Source of the DNA: Clostridia bacterium
GTDB lineage: Bacteria > Bacillota > Clostridia > Christensenellales > CAG-314
Assembly (NCBI GenBank): GCA_900769665.1
Contig: CAAGHL010000006.1
Span: 3,877 to 67,876, forward strand
Direction: 5' to 3'
DNA: 64,000 nt
Part shown: in pieces, positions 34,102 to 42,817 of the stretch
Position numbering within the stretch: position 1 is the first letter of the stretch
Layout of the letters: the number at the start of each line of letters is the position of its first letter
Notes under the pieces: model-generated
What the model was told of the DNA's origin: nothing
The model's database searches: none
The model's input: only the letters and a program-made list of their open reading frames with translations
Made by a program: the position numbers and the translations under genes

Positions 34102-34392
34102 TTAGGACAAGCTTTCGAAGAACTCGATTGCTTTGCTGTCGGCAGTCAGACGAATAGTCGCCTTTTTCCAGTCGGGTTGATAACCTTCGTATCTGCCTTG
34201 TCTTTTCAGCTTACCCTTTACGGTAACCGTTGTTACGTTTTCAACTTTTACGCCGAAGATTTCTTCGACTGCCTTTTTGATTTCTACCTTGTTTGCACTC
34301 TTGGCAACTTCGAAGGTGTACGTCTTGGCAGGAATTCCGGCGTAGCTTTTTTCCGTCAATACCGGACGAATGATGATGTCGTAGGAATTCAT
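34102..34392 (-). CDS. rplW: 50S ribosomal protein L23
   Basis: 96-residue uL23 at the tunnel exit. YDIIIRPVLTEKSYAGIPAK, YTFEVAKSANKVEIKKAVEE, FGVKVENVTTVTVKGKLKRQ. Start overlaps the rplD stop by 4 bp. Confidence 0.98.
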   Translation of the reverse strand: MNSYDIIIRPVLTEKSYAGIPAKTYTFEVAKSANKVEIKKAVEEIFGVKVENVTTVTVKGKLKRQGRYEGYQPDWKKATIRLTADSKAIEFFESLS

Positions 34393-35012
34393 AGTGAGTA
34401 TGCCTCCTCAATTTGCTTGATTGCACCTTCGGTTGCAATCACGTTGACGTTTGCAACGATTTGGTACACGTTTGTAAGCGCTGCGTCCACAACGGTGAGG
34501 TTGGGGATGTTTGCGCCGGCTCTTACTACGTCGGTAGCGTCGCCGGAAACAATCAAAAGCGTTTTCTTGTCGCAGTTAAGTGCTTTGAGCATGTTGGCAA
34601 CGAGCTTGGTCTTGGCAGCAGCCAATTTGACTTCGTCCACCACCACGATTTCGTTGTTGGCAACCTTGTAGCTGATTGCACTGCGGAAGGCTTGTGCCTT
34701 CATCTTCTTGTTTACTTTCTTGCTGAAGTCGCGCGGCTTGGGTGCGAATACGACGCCGCCCTTGATCCATTGCGGTGCGCGGATGCTACCTTGACGTGCA
34801 CGACCTGTGCCCTTTTGTCTCCAAGGCTTGATACCGCCGCCGCGAACTTCCGTGCGGGTAAGAGCGGATTTTGTGCCTTGACGTTGATTTGCCAAATAAG
34901 CGACGACAACTTGATGAATGAGAGCCTCGTTGTACTCGCAACCGAAGACGGTTTCGGCGAGTTCGAGCTTTCCGACTTCCGAGCCGGCCGTGTTCAAAAC
35001 TTTTACTTCCAT
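34389..35012 (-). CDS. rplD: 50S ribosomal protein L4
   Basis: 207-residue uL4 lining the tunnel. EVKVLNTAGSEVGKLELAET, RQGTKSALTRTEVRGGGIKP, GSIRAPQWIKGGVVFAPKPR. L4 is the autoregulator of the S10 operon in enterobacteria; whether it acts on the leader here is unknown. Confidence 0.98.
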   Translation of the reverse strand: MEVKVLNTAGSEVGKLELAETVFGCEYNEALIHQVVVAYLANQRQGTKSALTRTEVRGGGIKPWRQKGTGRARQGSIRAPQWIKGGVVFAPKPRDFSKKVNKKMKAQAFRSAISYKVANNEIVVVDEVKLAAAKTKLVANMLKALNCDKKTLLIVSGDATDVVRAGANIPNLTVVDAALTNVYQIVANVNVIATEGAIKQIEEAYSL

Positions 35013-35032
35013 TGTTTTATACTCCTTTCACC

Positions 35033-35665
35033 TTATTTTGCCGCCTTGACAGCGTTGCGAAGGTACACAATGCTGTTCTTAGCTCCGGGAACGGCACCTT
35101 TTACAAGGATAACGCCCTTCTCTGCATCGACTTTTACTACAGAGAGATTGAGTACCGTAACTTGTTCCACACCATAGTGACCGGGAAGATTTTTACCCGG
35201 CATTACGCGTGAAGGGCTACTTATGGGACCCATGGAACCGACTTCTCTGTGAACAGGGCCCACACCGTGGGTTTCCTTAAGTCTGTGTTGATTCCAACGT
35301 TTGATTACGCCGCAGAAACCGTGACCTTTCGTGATACCGGTGACGTCCACCAGTTCGCCTGCCGCAAACGCGTCGCATGTGACTACGCTGCCGACATCGA
35401 GGTCGCTGTTGTCCAATTGAAACTCGTGCAGATACTTGAGCGTAGCGCCGCTCTTTTTCAAGTGACCGAGTTGAGGCTTGTTCAACTTCTTGTCGGATAC
35501 GGACTCGAAACCGAATTGAAGCGCGTTGTAACCGTCGCGTTCCACCGTTTTCTTTTGCGTAACCGTGCAGGGACCTGCTTGAATTACCGTGACGGGAACC
35601 ATCGTTCCGTCGGGGAGGAAGACCTGTGTCATCCCTAGTTTCTTACCAATGATTGCTTTATTCAT
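35033..35665 (-). CDS. rplC: 50S ribosomal protein L3
   Basis: 210-residue uL3. NKAIIGKKLGMTQVFLPDGT, ITKGHGFCGVIKRWNQHRLK, THGVGPVHREVGSMGPISSP, KNLPGHYGVEQVTVLNLSVV. Standard length, 32 bp after rpsJ. Confidence 0.98.
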   Translation of the reverse strand: MNKAIIGKKLGMTQVFLPDGTMVPVTVIQAGPCTVTQKKTVERDGYNALQFGFESVSDKKLNKPQLGHLKKSGATLKYLHEFQLDNSDLDVGSVVTCDAFAAGELVDVTGITKGHGFCGVIKRWNQHRLKETHGVGPVHREVGSMGPISSPSRVMPGKNLPGHYGVEQVTVLNLSVVKVDAEKGVILVKGAVPGAKNSIVYLRNAVKAAK

Positions 35666-35697
35666 AGATAAAGTTCACCTCCGAAATTATTTCCTTA

Positions 35698-36006
35698 TTA
35701 AAGTTTGATTTTGACATCGATACCTGCGGGCAGGTCCAGCTTGGTCAACGAGTCGATTGTCTTTGCGTTGGGGCTGTAGATGTCGATCAAACGCTTGTAT
35801 GTGCGAAGTTCGAATTGTTCGCGCGCGTCCTTATACTTGTGCGTAGCGCGAAGGACGGTGACGATTTCCTTTTCGGTAGGAAGAGGAATGGGGCCGCTTA
35901 CTTTGCTACCCATCTTGACTGCCGTTTCAACGATTTTTTGGCAAGCAAGGTCGACAAGATTGTGGTCGTAGGATTTCAATTTGATTCTGATTTTTTGGTT
36001 AGCCAT
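35698..36006 (-). CDS. rpsJ: 30S ribosomal protein S10
   Basis: 102-residue uS10, also a transcription antitermination factor (NusE). QKIRIKLKSYDHNLVDLACQ, GPIPLPTEKEIVTVLRATHK, REQFELRTYKRLIDIYSPNA. First gene of the 32-gene unit; leader of about 255 nt from the distal promoter. Confidence 0.99.
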   Translation of the reverse strand: MANQKIRIKLKSYDHNLVDLACQKIVETAVKMGSKVSGPIPLPTEKEIVTVLRATHKYKDAREQFELRTYKRLIDIYSPNAKTIDSLTKLDLPAGIDVKIKL

Positions 36007-36089
36007 CTGTGTTACTCCTTTTCAGTGTGTTTTATTACCCGAACACTTTGTGCTGACAACACTGCCGTGTGTTTCACGCTACGACTTTT

Positions 36090-36119
36090 AATAAAGCAAA
36101 TTCTCATTTGCCTCGTCAA
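36090..36119 (-). promoter_or_regulatory. Possible second promoter of the ribosomal operon
   Basis: Minus strand TTGACG (36114-36119), 18-bp spacer, TTTATT (36090-36095). The -10 box is weak, but the position, 84 bp before rpsJ, is reasonable. Confidence 0.4.
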
Positions 36120-36268
36120 CTCCCGAATCGGTTTGACTGTTCGTCACCTAACTCGACAAATCTATAAAAGTATGCTCGGTCACAACGCTCTCGGCGTTGC
36201 TAGGTCGGCAGTAAGTTTTCTGTTTTCTCAGTAACCTTACGCTTCAGCCCTTATTACGCAGCTTATCA

Positions 36269-36297
36269 AATATACCACAATGTTCAAGGTATGTCAA
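36269..36297 (-). promoter_or_regulatory. Main promoter of the ribosomal protein operon
   Basis: Minus strand consensus TTGACA (36292-36297), 17-bp spacer, TATATT (36269-36274). The leader between here and rpsJ (36007-36262) holds no ORF; it may carry regulatory structure, but I cannot assign one. Confidence 0.75.
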
Positions 36298-36365
36298 ACA
36301 TATTAGCAAAGAAAAAATAATTTTTTGAAAAAAAAGCAATAATCCTCGACATTGAAGTCAAAAGA

Positions 36366-36711
36366 TGCCGTCGCCTAGATATTGCCGAACGAAAAACGCC
36401 CTGATTAGGCAACCGAACGACCGAAAATGCAAGGTTGTGGGGACGGATACTCGAACAATGCGCCGCTATGCGTTCTTGCAATACCATCCAAGTATTGCTG
36501 CATCCACCTACCGCCACCTTGTCCGTCGTCTACGCCCCCACAACTGCGAAGCACATTTGCTTACATTTTCGGTCGCTCGGTCGCCATCCCCCCGCTCGGA
36601 ACAAATTTGTCAATGGCGTTTCTTTTCCCAGCCGCACCCTCCCTCCGCCCTCGAAGAGGCTTCGCTGCCTTTGCGAAATGTTTTCGTGTCGGCAATATCT
36701 AGGCGACGGCA
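36366..36711. mobile_element. 346-bp MITE-like element with perfect 23-bp terminal inverted repeats
   Basis: TGCCGTCGCCTAGATATTGC (first 20 of 23) at 36366-36388 is repeated as its exact reverse complement at 36689-36711. A second, inner inverted repeat (CGACCGAAAATGCAAG near 36417 and CTTACATTTTCGGTCG near 36563) lies within. No transposase and no clear target duplication. The left 130 bp recurs at 63871-64000. It lies between the opp operon terminator and the ribosomal promoter. Confidence 0.7.
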
Positions 36712-36835
36712 AATAGATTTTATTACGTCAACGATTTTTCCTGTAATGTCATCGTATTTTCGTCTTCACATACAACTTTTGCTACATATCCTTATATTTA
36801 TAGATAAACGTTTTTCACCACAACCCTACTCAAAG

Positions 36836-36895
36836 CTTTTTGAGGAGGGGTATGGGGAGGAACATTTTTCACCGAAAAAGTTTCTCCCCATAATA
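36836..36895. repeat. Hairpin repeat of the GGGGAGG family, copy 1
   Basis: ATGGGGAGGAAC (36852-36863) pairs with GTTTCTCCCCAT (36880-36891), with an inner TTTTTC/GAAAAA stem. The preceding CAAAGCTTTTTGAGGAGGGG resembles the inverted sequence beside the hairpin at 49796, indicating one repeated family. Confidence 0.5.
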
Positions 36896-36908
36896 ATCCC
36901 CCCCCCAC

Positions 36909-36963
36909 ACAAAAAAAAAGAAGAGCGGTAAGCTGTTTGCACACGCAAACAGCTTGCCGCTCT
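36909..36963 (-). terminator. Terminator of the opp operon
   Basis: Very long stem (AGAGCGG-AAGCTGTTTGC against GCAAACAGCTT-CCGCTCT) followed on the minus strand by a nine-T run, 24 nt after the last gene. Confidence 0.9.
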
Positions 36964-36986
36964 CAGCTAATTTCTTTCAATTACCC

Positions 36987-37469
36987 TCACTGCAACGCAT
37001 AGTGTACCACTAGCGCGATCACGGCGAGGGCAAGCAAGGCAAGTCCTATCCACAACAAGTACTTAAACTCCGGACGACATTTTTCCTTTTCCTTTTTGTA
37101 CTCGTATAAATTTTTGTACTTTAAGCGTTCCGGGGACTTGAATATCACCCCGAACGCTTGGCGCATACCGAACGCAATGGTATCGTATGCGCCCAATCTA
37201 CTGCAAAACAGCAACCCTGCCGCGCCGAGGAACAATGCCGCGTCGACAAACAAAGCGTCGGCAATCTTGCCGAACGTCCAAGCGACAAGCCCGTTGCCCG
37301 TCAAATTGCCCGCATTTGTAAACAGTCCCATTACGTAGGCAATGCCAAAAAAGAACACCACTGCCACCGCCGAAGAAACGGCATAGCGGAAAACAACTCG
37401 TTTGCGCTCGGCAATACGGTTGCGCTCCTTGTCTAACTCCTCACGAGAAGTGACGATTTCTTCCGTCAT
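36987..37469 (-). CDS. Four-helix membrane protein at the end of the opp operon (DUF3899-like)
   Basis: 160 residues: charged N-terminus (about 1-25), helices at about 28-49, 60-85 (partly), 72-92 and 138-158, and a basic cytoplasmic loop RLKYKNLYEYKKEKEKCRPE. The phrase SRLGAYDTIAFGMRQAFG followed by a charged loop recalls DUF3899 proteins, which I recall near oligopeptide transporters, but I cannot confirm this. The start overlaps oppF by 4 bp, so it belongs to the operon and may assist the transporter. Confidence 0.65.
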   Translation of the reverse strand: MTEEIVTSREELDKERNRIAERKRVVFRYAVSSAVAVVFFFGIAYVMGLFTNAGNLTGNGLVAWTFGKIADALFVDAALFLGAAGLLFCSRLGAYDTIAFGMRQAFGVIFKSPERLKYKNLYEYKKEKEKCRPEFKYLLWIGLALLALAVIALVVHYALQ

Positions 37470-38725
37470 TTGCTTTGCTCCCCGTCGGCATTGATTTCCG
37501 CAAGGTAACGCTCGTACTCGACGTCGTTACAACTGACAAAGTGTCCGGGTTCCACTTCGCGCAAGGTAGGTCCTTGCACGGAGTAGTCGTGATCGGCAAG
37601 CGGATTGTACGTCACGCGTTTACGTTGTTTTTCGTAATGAGGATCGGGTAAAGGTATTGCCGACAGCAACGAGCGTGTGTACGGGTGCAACGGATGCGCA
37701 AACAATTCGTCGCTGGTTGCAAGTTCCACTATCTTACCGAAATACATTACAGCAATACGGTCACTGAAATACTTAACAACGGACAAGTCGTGCGCAATAA
37801 ACAAAATGGTAAGTCCCAAATTGTTGCGTAGGTCATTTAGCAGGTTGATTACCTGCGCTTGTATGGACACGTCCAATGCCGAAATAGGTTCGTCTGCGAT
37901 GATAAGCTCGGGATTAAGAATGACCGCGCGAGCAATACCGATACGTTGACGCTGTCCGCCACTAAACTCGTGCGGATAGCGTCCTGCGTGTTCCGGCACA
38001 AGACCGACAAGATCGAGAACTTTGTACACCTGTTCGTCGATGTACTTTTTGTCGGTGATACCGCGGATGATAAGTCCCTCGGCAATGATTTCACGCACCG
38101 TCATACGCGGATTGAGCGAAGCGATGGGATCTTGGAAGATCATCTGCATCTTGTTCATGATACGGTCGTGACTTGCAAGATGCAACTCGTGCTTGAATTC
38201 CGCCGTCAGCTTGTCGCGTTCCTCGCCTTCGGGAAGGGCAGCAATCATCGGCTCGTACTTGTCGCGAACGGCTTGCATTTCCTTTTGCGCATACAGCCTG
38301 TTGCAATTCTTGTGGTCGTACTGAGCCTTGCGGATTTCCTCCGTTTGCTCGGCGATAACCTTTTGCAACTCCGCCTTGACGGCGGCAATTTGTTCGTCGC
38401 GTTCCTGCGACTGCGGCTGTGCGTTAAGCTCCGCAAGCTTTGCTTTGGCGGCTTTCTTTGCCTCGGCAATCTTATCCTTGTAGGTGCGCACGCCTGCGCA
38501 AATACGTTGCCCCTTGAAGTACACACTACCGCCAGTAATGTCGTACAAGCGGATAATAGAACGCCCCGTGGTAGTCTTGCCGCAGCCCGACTCGCCCACA
38601 AGACCGAGAACCTCGCCCTTGTACACGTCGAAGCTGACGTCGTTGACGGCTTTAAGCGTCTTTTTGCCCATCTTGAAGAACTGCTCGAGGTGCTGTACGG
38701 AAAGCAAAACTTCTCTTTCACTCAT
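37466..38725 (-). CDS. oppF: Oligopeptide ABC transporter ATPase OppF, with coiled-coil insertion
   Basis: 419-residue ATPase. Walker A GESGCGKTTTG (44-54), Q loop MIFQDPIASLNP, signature FSGGQRQRIGIARA, Walker B LIIADEP, and the C-terminal oligopeptide domain HPLHPYTRSLLSAIPLPDP. Between the first strand region and the Q loop it has about 110 extra residues (78-188), helical and rich in Lys/Glu/Gln, probably coiled coil. The usual length is about 320. It overlaps oppD and the DUF3899-like gene. Confidence 0.95.
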   Translation of the reverse strand: MSEREVLLSVQHLEQFFKMGKKTLKAVNDVSFDVYKGEVLGLVGESGCGKTTTGRSIIRLYDITGGSVYFKGQRICAGVRTYKDKIAEAKKAAKAKLAELNAQPQSQERDEQIAAVKAELQKVIAEQTEEIRKAQYDHKNCNRLYAQKEMQAVRDKYEPMIAALPEGEERDKLTAEFKHELHLASHDRIMNKMQMIFQDPIASLNPRMTVREIIAEGLIIRGITDKKYIDEQVYKVLDLVGLVPEHAGRYPHEFSGGQRQRIGIARAVILNPELIIADEPISALDVSIQAQVINLLNDLRNNLGLTILFIAHDLSVVKYFSDRIAVMYFGKIVELATSDELFAHPLHPYTRSLLSAIPLPDPHYEKQRKRVTYNPLADHDYSVQGPTLREVEPGHFVSCNDVEYERYLAEINADGEQSK

Positions 38726-40880
38726 TTGTTTGTACCTCCTGCGACATTCTCTTGATGCGGTCCACCACTATTTTGGGCGGATCTACGTGCGGTGCGTCGG
38801 GGTGCAACAGCCAAGTTGCAGCGTAGTGCGTGTCGGAAACCTTGAACATCGGCGGTTGAGCCTCGAAGTCGATTTCCATAGCGTACTTGTTGCGCGCGGC
38901 AAAGGCGTCGCCCTTCGGCGGATAAATCATATTAGGCGGCGTACCGGGGATAGCCTCCAACTTTTCCTTGGTGTCAAGGTCGGGCATACTGCTGAGTAAC
39001 GCCCAGGTGTACGGGTGACGAGGATCGTAGAAGATGTCGTCCGCCGTGCCGTATTCGACAATTTTGCCTGCATACATGACGGCAATGCGGTCCGCCATGT
39101 TGGCAACAACGCCCAAGTCGTGAGTAATGAAAATTACCGACAGGTGACGCTCCGCCTTGATACGGTTGATGAGCTCCAAAATCTGCGATTGCACCGTCAC
39201 GTCCAATGCCGTAGTAGGCTCGTCGCAAATAAGGATGTCGGGGTTTGCGGCAAGTGCGATTGCGATAACTATACGTTGGCGCATACCGCCGCTAAACTCG
39301 AACGGATACTGATTGTAACGAATTGCAGGTTCGGGGATACCGACTTCTTCCAACAATTTCAACGCTTTGGCTTTTGCCATTTTGGGCGTAATCTTGTACA
39401 CCACCGCACTGGCTTGTTCCTTCAAGTAGTCGATGAGTTCCACCATTTTCGCTTCGGGATCGAAGCTTTCCGCAGTGTTCAATTCGTTGCGAATACTGTG
39501 GCGCAAATTGTGCAACACGTCGCGAATACCCTTTTTGCAAAGTTCGAGATCGGTAAGCGCGGCGGGGACTACTTCCCAATCGGGGGATTTCCCCTTAGCG
39601 ATAAGCGCATTGCGTTTGTCGGTGTCGCGTTGGAAACGAGCTTGTTCCTTGGGATTTTTGACGATAGCGTCGAAATACTTGTTGAGCGCGGCACGAATAC
39701 TACTTCCGAACGTGTACTCGGCACTGTTTTTGACGACTTGCAACTTGTCGATGGCTTCCAATACTTCCTTGTCTATGGCGTCAACCAAGGCAAACGCCTG
39801 TTTGCGGTCGATTGTTTCGCCGCGGAAATACTCCAACGCTTCCTCGGTAAGTTGCAAAATATTTTTCTTCAACTCCAAACTGCGGTTGTGGTTGTAAGCA
39901 ATAGCCTTGGCACCCTTGTCGATAAAACTCAACATAAAGTTGTCGTCCAAGTACTTACGAGTCATTACCGTCAGCTCGTCTATGTCCATATCGTCGACAT
40001 TGGCGTCGGGATTACGCATCATGTAGAAACCGAGCGTAAAGTAATTGGGTTTTTTGCGTTCGAGTGCGCCTGCAAGTATTTGGTCGATGTCATTTAGTGC
40101 CGCAATTGCCTCTTCGGGCATATGCTTGACGTTGCCCTTAAACGAACGGTACACGTTGTTAAGCACGGCAAGGTCGCCGTTGAGACGTTCGTCCTTGACT
40201 ACTATGTCGGGGTGAACGGTATACTCGATACGTTTCAAAACGCTACTTAATATGTGACGTTCGTCCACGGGTTGATTTTTTTCGATAAGGAACAGCCAGT
40301 TTTCGATGTCGAGTTTCAATTCCTCGGCATTTTTGTGTAATTCGTTGTAGGCACTTTCCAACTTCAAACTGTTGATGCAAAAATTGTCGAACGTTTTGCA
40401 ATCTTCGTTGTTTTGCGTGATGGCTACACTGTCGCCTTCGGCAACTACGTCCATGCAACGGTTGAGTTCGGCAAGTTTGCCGTTAAAGTCTTTGCGAGCG
40501 TTGCGACGCGTCGCGCTACTCTTCAACAACATTGCCTCGGTCAACTGCTTGCCCACCTTCATGATGGGGTTCAAACTGGACAACGGATCTTGGAATATCA
40601 TTGCGATTTTGTCGCCGCGTAGCTTTACCATTTCCTCTTCGGAAATTTTAAGTAAATCCTTTCCGTCGTAGATAATCTCGCCGCTTTCGACGATGGCATT
40701 GCCTGCCAAAATACCCATTACGGCTCTTGTCGTAACCGACTTGCCGCTACCGGATTCGCCGACGATAGCCAAAGTTTCGCCCTTGTACAGTTCGAAACCT
40801 ATATCGCGTACCGCTTGCACCTTGCCGTTTTGAGTACGGAAGGAAATAATCAAATCTTTTACTTCAAGCTTTTTTTCCAT
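38718..40880 (-). CDS. oppD: Oligopeptide ABC transporter ATPase OppD with a ~375-residue insertion
   Basis: 720 residues, twice the normal 330-360. Walker A GESGSGKSVT (41-50), Q loop MIFQDPLSSLNPIMKVGKQL (94-113), then a helical insert of about 375 residues (about 121-500) before the signature FSGGMRQRIVIAIAL (from 528) and Walker B ILICDEPTTALD. The insertion is in frame, without stop or shift, and uses the same codons as its neighbours. The C-terminal GDAFAARNKYAMEIDFEAQP has the cysteine-free form I associate with Lactococcus-type OppD. Overlaps oppF by 8 bp. Confidence 0.95.
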   Translation of the reverse strand: MEKKLEVKDLIISFRTQNGKVQAVRDIGFELYKGETLAIVGESGSGKSVTTRAVMGILAGNAIVESGEIIYDGKDLLKISEEEMVKLRGDKIAMIFQDPLSSLNPIMKVGKQLTEAMLLKSSATRRNARKDFNGKLAELNRCMDVVAEGDSVAITQNNEDCKTFDNFCINSLKLESAYNELHKNAEELKLDIENWLFLIEKNQPVDERHILSSVLKRIEYTVHPDIVVKDERLNGDLAVLNNVYRSFKGNVKHMPEEAIAALNDIDQILAGALERKKPNYFTLGFYMMRNPDANVDDMDIDELTVMTRKYLDDNFMLSFIDKGAKAIAYNHNRSLELKKNILQLTEEALEYFRGETIDRKQAFALVDAIDKEVLEAIDKLQVVKNSAEYTFGSSIRAALNKYFDAIVKNPKEQARFQRDTDKRNALIAKGKSPDWEVVPAALTDLELCKKGIRDVLHNLRHSIRNELNTAESFDPEAKMVELIDYLKEQASAVVYKITPKMAKAKALKLLEEVGIPEPAIRYNQYPFEFSGGMRQRIVIAIALAANPDILICDEPTTALDVTVQSQILELINRIKAERHLSVIFITHDLGVVANMADRIAVMYAGKIVEYGTADDIFYDPRHPYTWALLSSMPDLDTKEKLEAIPGTPPNMIYPPKGDAFAARNKYAMEIDFEAQPPMFKVSDTHYAATWLLHPDAPHVDPPKIVVDRIKRMSQEVQTNE

Positions 40881-40882
40881 GA

Positions 40883-42817
40883 TTAGTCCTCCGTTCCTCT
40901 GAGTATCGGATTGAGTGCGTCGCGAAGTCCGTTACCGAACAAGTTGAAGCTGATCATCAACAATGCCATAATAATCGACGGGAACACAATCAAAAACGAA
41001 TTTGACTGAATGTACTGTTGGTTGTTTGCCAACAATACGCCGAACGCTTGAACGCCTTGAAGTCCCAAGTTGAGGTAAGCCAAAGTGGATTCGCTGTAAA
41101 TGGTACTTACGATCATCAATACGCTCGAAGTTACTATTGTACCTAACGAGTTAGGCAAAATATGCTTGAAAATAAGTCGCAAGTCGCTAGAACCGAGCGT
41201 TCTACTTGCAAGAACATATTCGCTTCCCTTAAACCTGTAAAACTGCGTACGAGTACGGGCGGCAGTTCCCATCCAACCCGTCATACACAACGCAAGGAAG
41301 AAAGTGAAGAAATTGTTGCCGAGGTGTAGTATTGCCAATGTCATGATGACAATCCAAGGAACACCGCTCAAAATGTCGCAAAAACGCTCCATTACTATAT
41401 CGACGGTGCCGCCGAAGTAACCGGAAACGGAACCCCACACAAGACCGAAAAGGAAGCAGAATGCCGCCGTGCATATACCCAAAATCATCGAAGTGCGCAA
41501 ACCTGTAAACATGCGGGTAAGTAGGTCGATGCCGCTGGCGTCGGTGCCGAGCAAAAACTTGGGCATAGTCTTGTAGCCTAATCTCGTGTAGTTAGGCGAC
41601 ATGGCGGTAACTTCCATAAGTCTACCGGTACGAGAGTTAAACTTTTGCGTCAAAACTTCGCTTACGGGGCATTCGTCGGACAGTTTTTTGAACGTTCCGA
41701 CGGGATCGGTTTCGGAGAACTCGCACAAGCCTGCGTCGCGGAAACCCAACAATTCGGTTGCCGTGTACACCACTTCTCTGTCGCCGTAGACAACTTCGTA
41801 TGTGTCGTAGGTAAAACTGCAATAGTAAACTTCCGAAGCAAAAATTCCCTTTCTGCCGCTACTTGTCCAGTAACCGTCGGGGATATTGCCTGCGGCGTCC
41901 TTGGCAATAGACAGCATTTTGGTTGCGTCGGTAAATCCGCAAGTAGCAAACTTGTCGTCTTCGCCTAATTCGGCGGTACAACTAAACACACATTCTTTCA
42001 ACAAAATGTAAGTGTTGCTTTCCTTGTCGCCCTCTACCTCGAAGTACAACTTGGCATTTGCGAAATCCGTCAAACCCTTTTGTTTTAGCGCGTCGCTGAT
42101 GTTAAGGACGTAATCGGAGTAATCGTTACTCCAATCTTTCAGTACGATTTGCGTACTTCCGTCGGAAAGGTAAACCCTGTATTTAGCAAGTTTTCCGCTC
42201 GAAGAGGTTTGTTCGTTACCCATCTTGACCGACACGGTGTAGTTGCCGTCTGCATGTACGGTAAATGCGTCGTTGGTTGCCAAATAAACCGTTTGCGGAG
42301 TGCCGTCGGCGTTTTTGACGGATTGGTTTTCTATCACTACAAAACCGCCCTTGCCGTATGGCGACACTATGTCGATATACGTCGGCTCCGCGTCGACCGT
42401 CAAATCGAGTACGCCGCTTTTGTTAAAGCCTGCGGGCGTTTGGTTGACAAAGTCGTACACGATACCGGACGGAGATCCGTCAACGTTGGTCTTCTTTTCG
42501 TATCTTTTCGTGCCGTCCCAAAAACCCGTACCCGCGCTGAACAGTTTAGGCTGCAAAAATGCCTCGGGTGCGCTTACTTTGTCCACTCCGTAGGGAGAAA
42601 ACAGCGGCACAAAGATTGACAAAAGCACTATCAATCCAAGTACGATCGCGCCTACTACGGAGGACTTGTTTTTGCAAAAACGTCTAAATGCGTCTTGCGA
42701 AAAAGACGTCATTTTAGTACTTAGTTTGTCGTCGTTAATTTTTCCGTCGTTCTGTACAAAGTTGAAAGAAGTTTCGGAAATGTTGTATTTGGAAAAATCA
42801 ATATTCTCGTTCATCAC
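40883..42817 (-). CDS. oppC: Oligopeptide ABC transporter permease OppC with a large extracellular domain
   Basis: 644 residues versus about 300. A cytoplasmic N-terminus and helix 1 (SSVVGAIVLGLIVLLSIFVP) are followed by about 360 extracellular residues, then the family mark LLGTDASGIDLLTRMFTGLR and the normal five-helix permease ending LFGNGLRDALNPILRGTED. The insert contains an alternating strand pattern (DGNYTVSVKM, LAKYRVYLSDGSTQIVLKDW, AKLYFEVEGDKESNTYILLK) suggesting a jelly-roll, carbohydrate-binding-module-like fold. EAA loop ARTLGSSDLRLIFKHILPNS is intact. Overlaps oppB by 4 bp. Confidence 0.93.
   Translation of the reverse strand: MMNENIDFSKYNISETSFNFVQNDGKINDDKLSTKMTSFSQDAFRRFCKNKSSVVGAIVLGLIVLLSIFVPLFSPYGVDKVSAPEAFLQPKLFSAGTGFWDGTKRYEKKTNVDGSPSGIVYDFVNQTPAGFNKSGVLDLTVDAEPTYIDIVSPYGKGGFVVIENQSVKNADGTPQTVYLATNDAFTVHADGNYTVSVKMGNEQTSSSGKLAKYRVYLSDGSTQIVLKDWSNDYSDYVLNISDALKQKGLTDFANAKLYFEVEGDKESNTYILLKECVFSCTAELGEDDKFATCGFTDATKMLSIAKDAAGNIPDGYWTSSGRKGIFASEVYYCSFTYDTYEVVYGDREVVYTATELLGFRDAGLCEFSETDPVGTFKKLSDECPVSEVLTQKFNSRTGRLMEVTAMSPNYTRLGYKTMPKFLLGTDASGIDLLTRMFTGLRTSMILGICTAAFCFLFGLVWGSVSGYFGGTVDIVMERFCDILSGVPWIVIMTLAILHLGNNFFTFFLALCMTGWMGTAARTRTQFYRFKGSEYVLASRTLGSSDLRLIFKHILPNSLGTIVTSSVLMIVSTIYSESTLAYLNLGLQGVQAFGVLLANNQQYIQSNSFLIVFPSIIMALLMISFNLFGNGLRDALNPILRGTED

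Noticed and set aside
33232..34671. 479-codon plus-strand frame across rplB and rplW
   Set aside because: It spans two ribosomal genes and their gap in antisense; no ribosome binding site or homology.
36361..36931. 188-codon open frame across the MITE-like element
   Set aside because: It is produced by the inverted repeats and poly-C/A stretch; Pro/Ser/Arg-rich without a start signal.
39015..40097. 360-codon plus-strand frame opposite the oppD insertion
   Set aside because: Considered because the OppD insertion is unusual, but the oppD frame runs unbroken through it and the antisense product is low quality.
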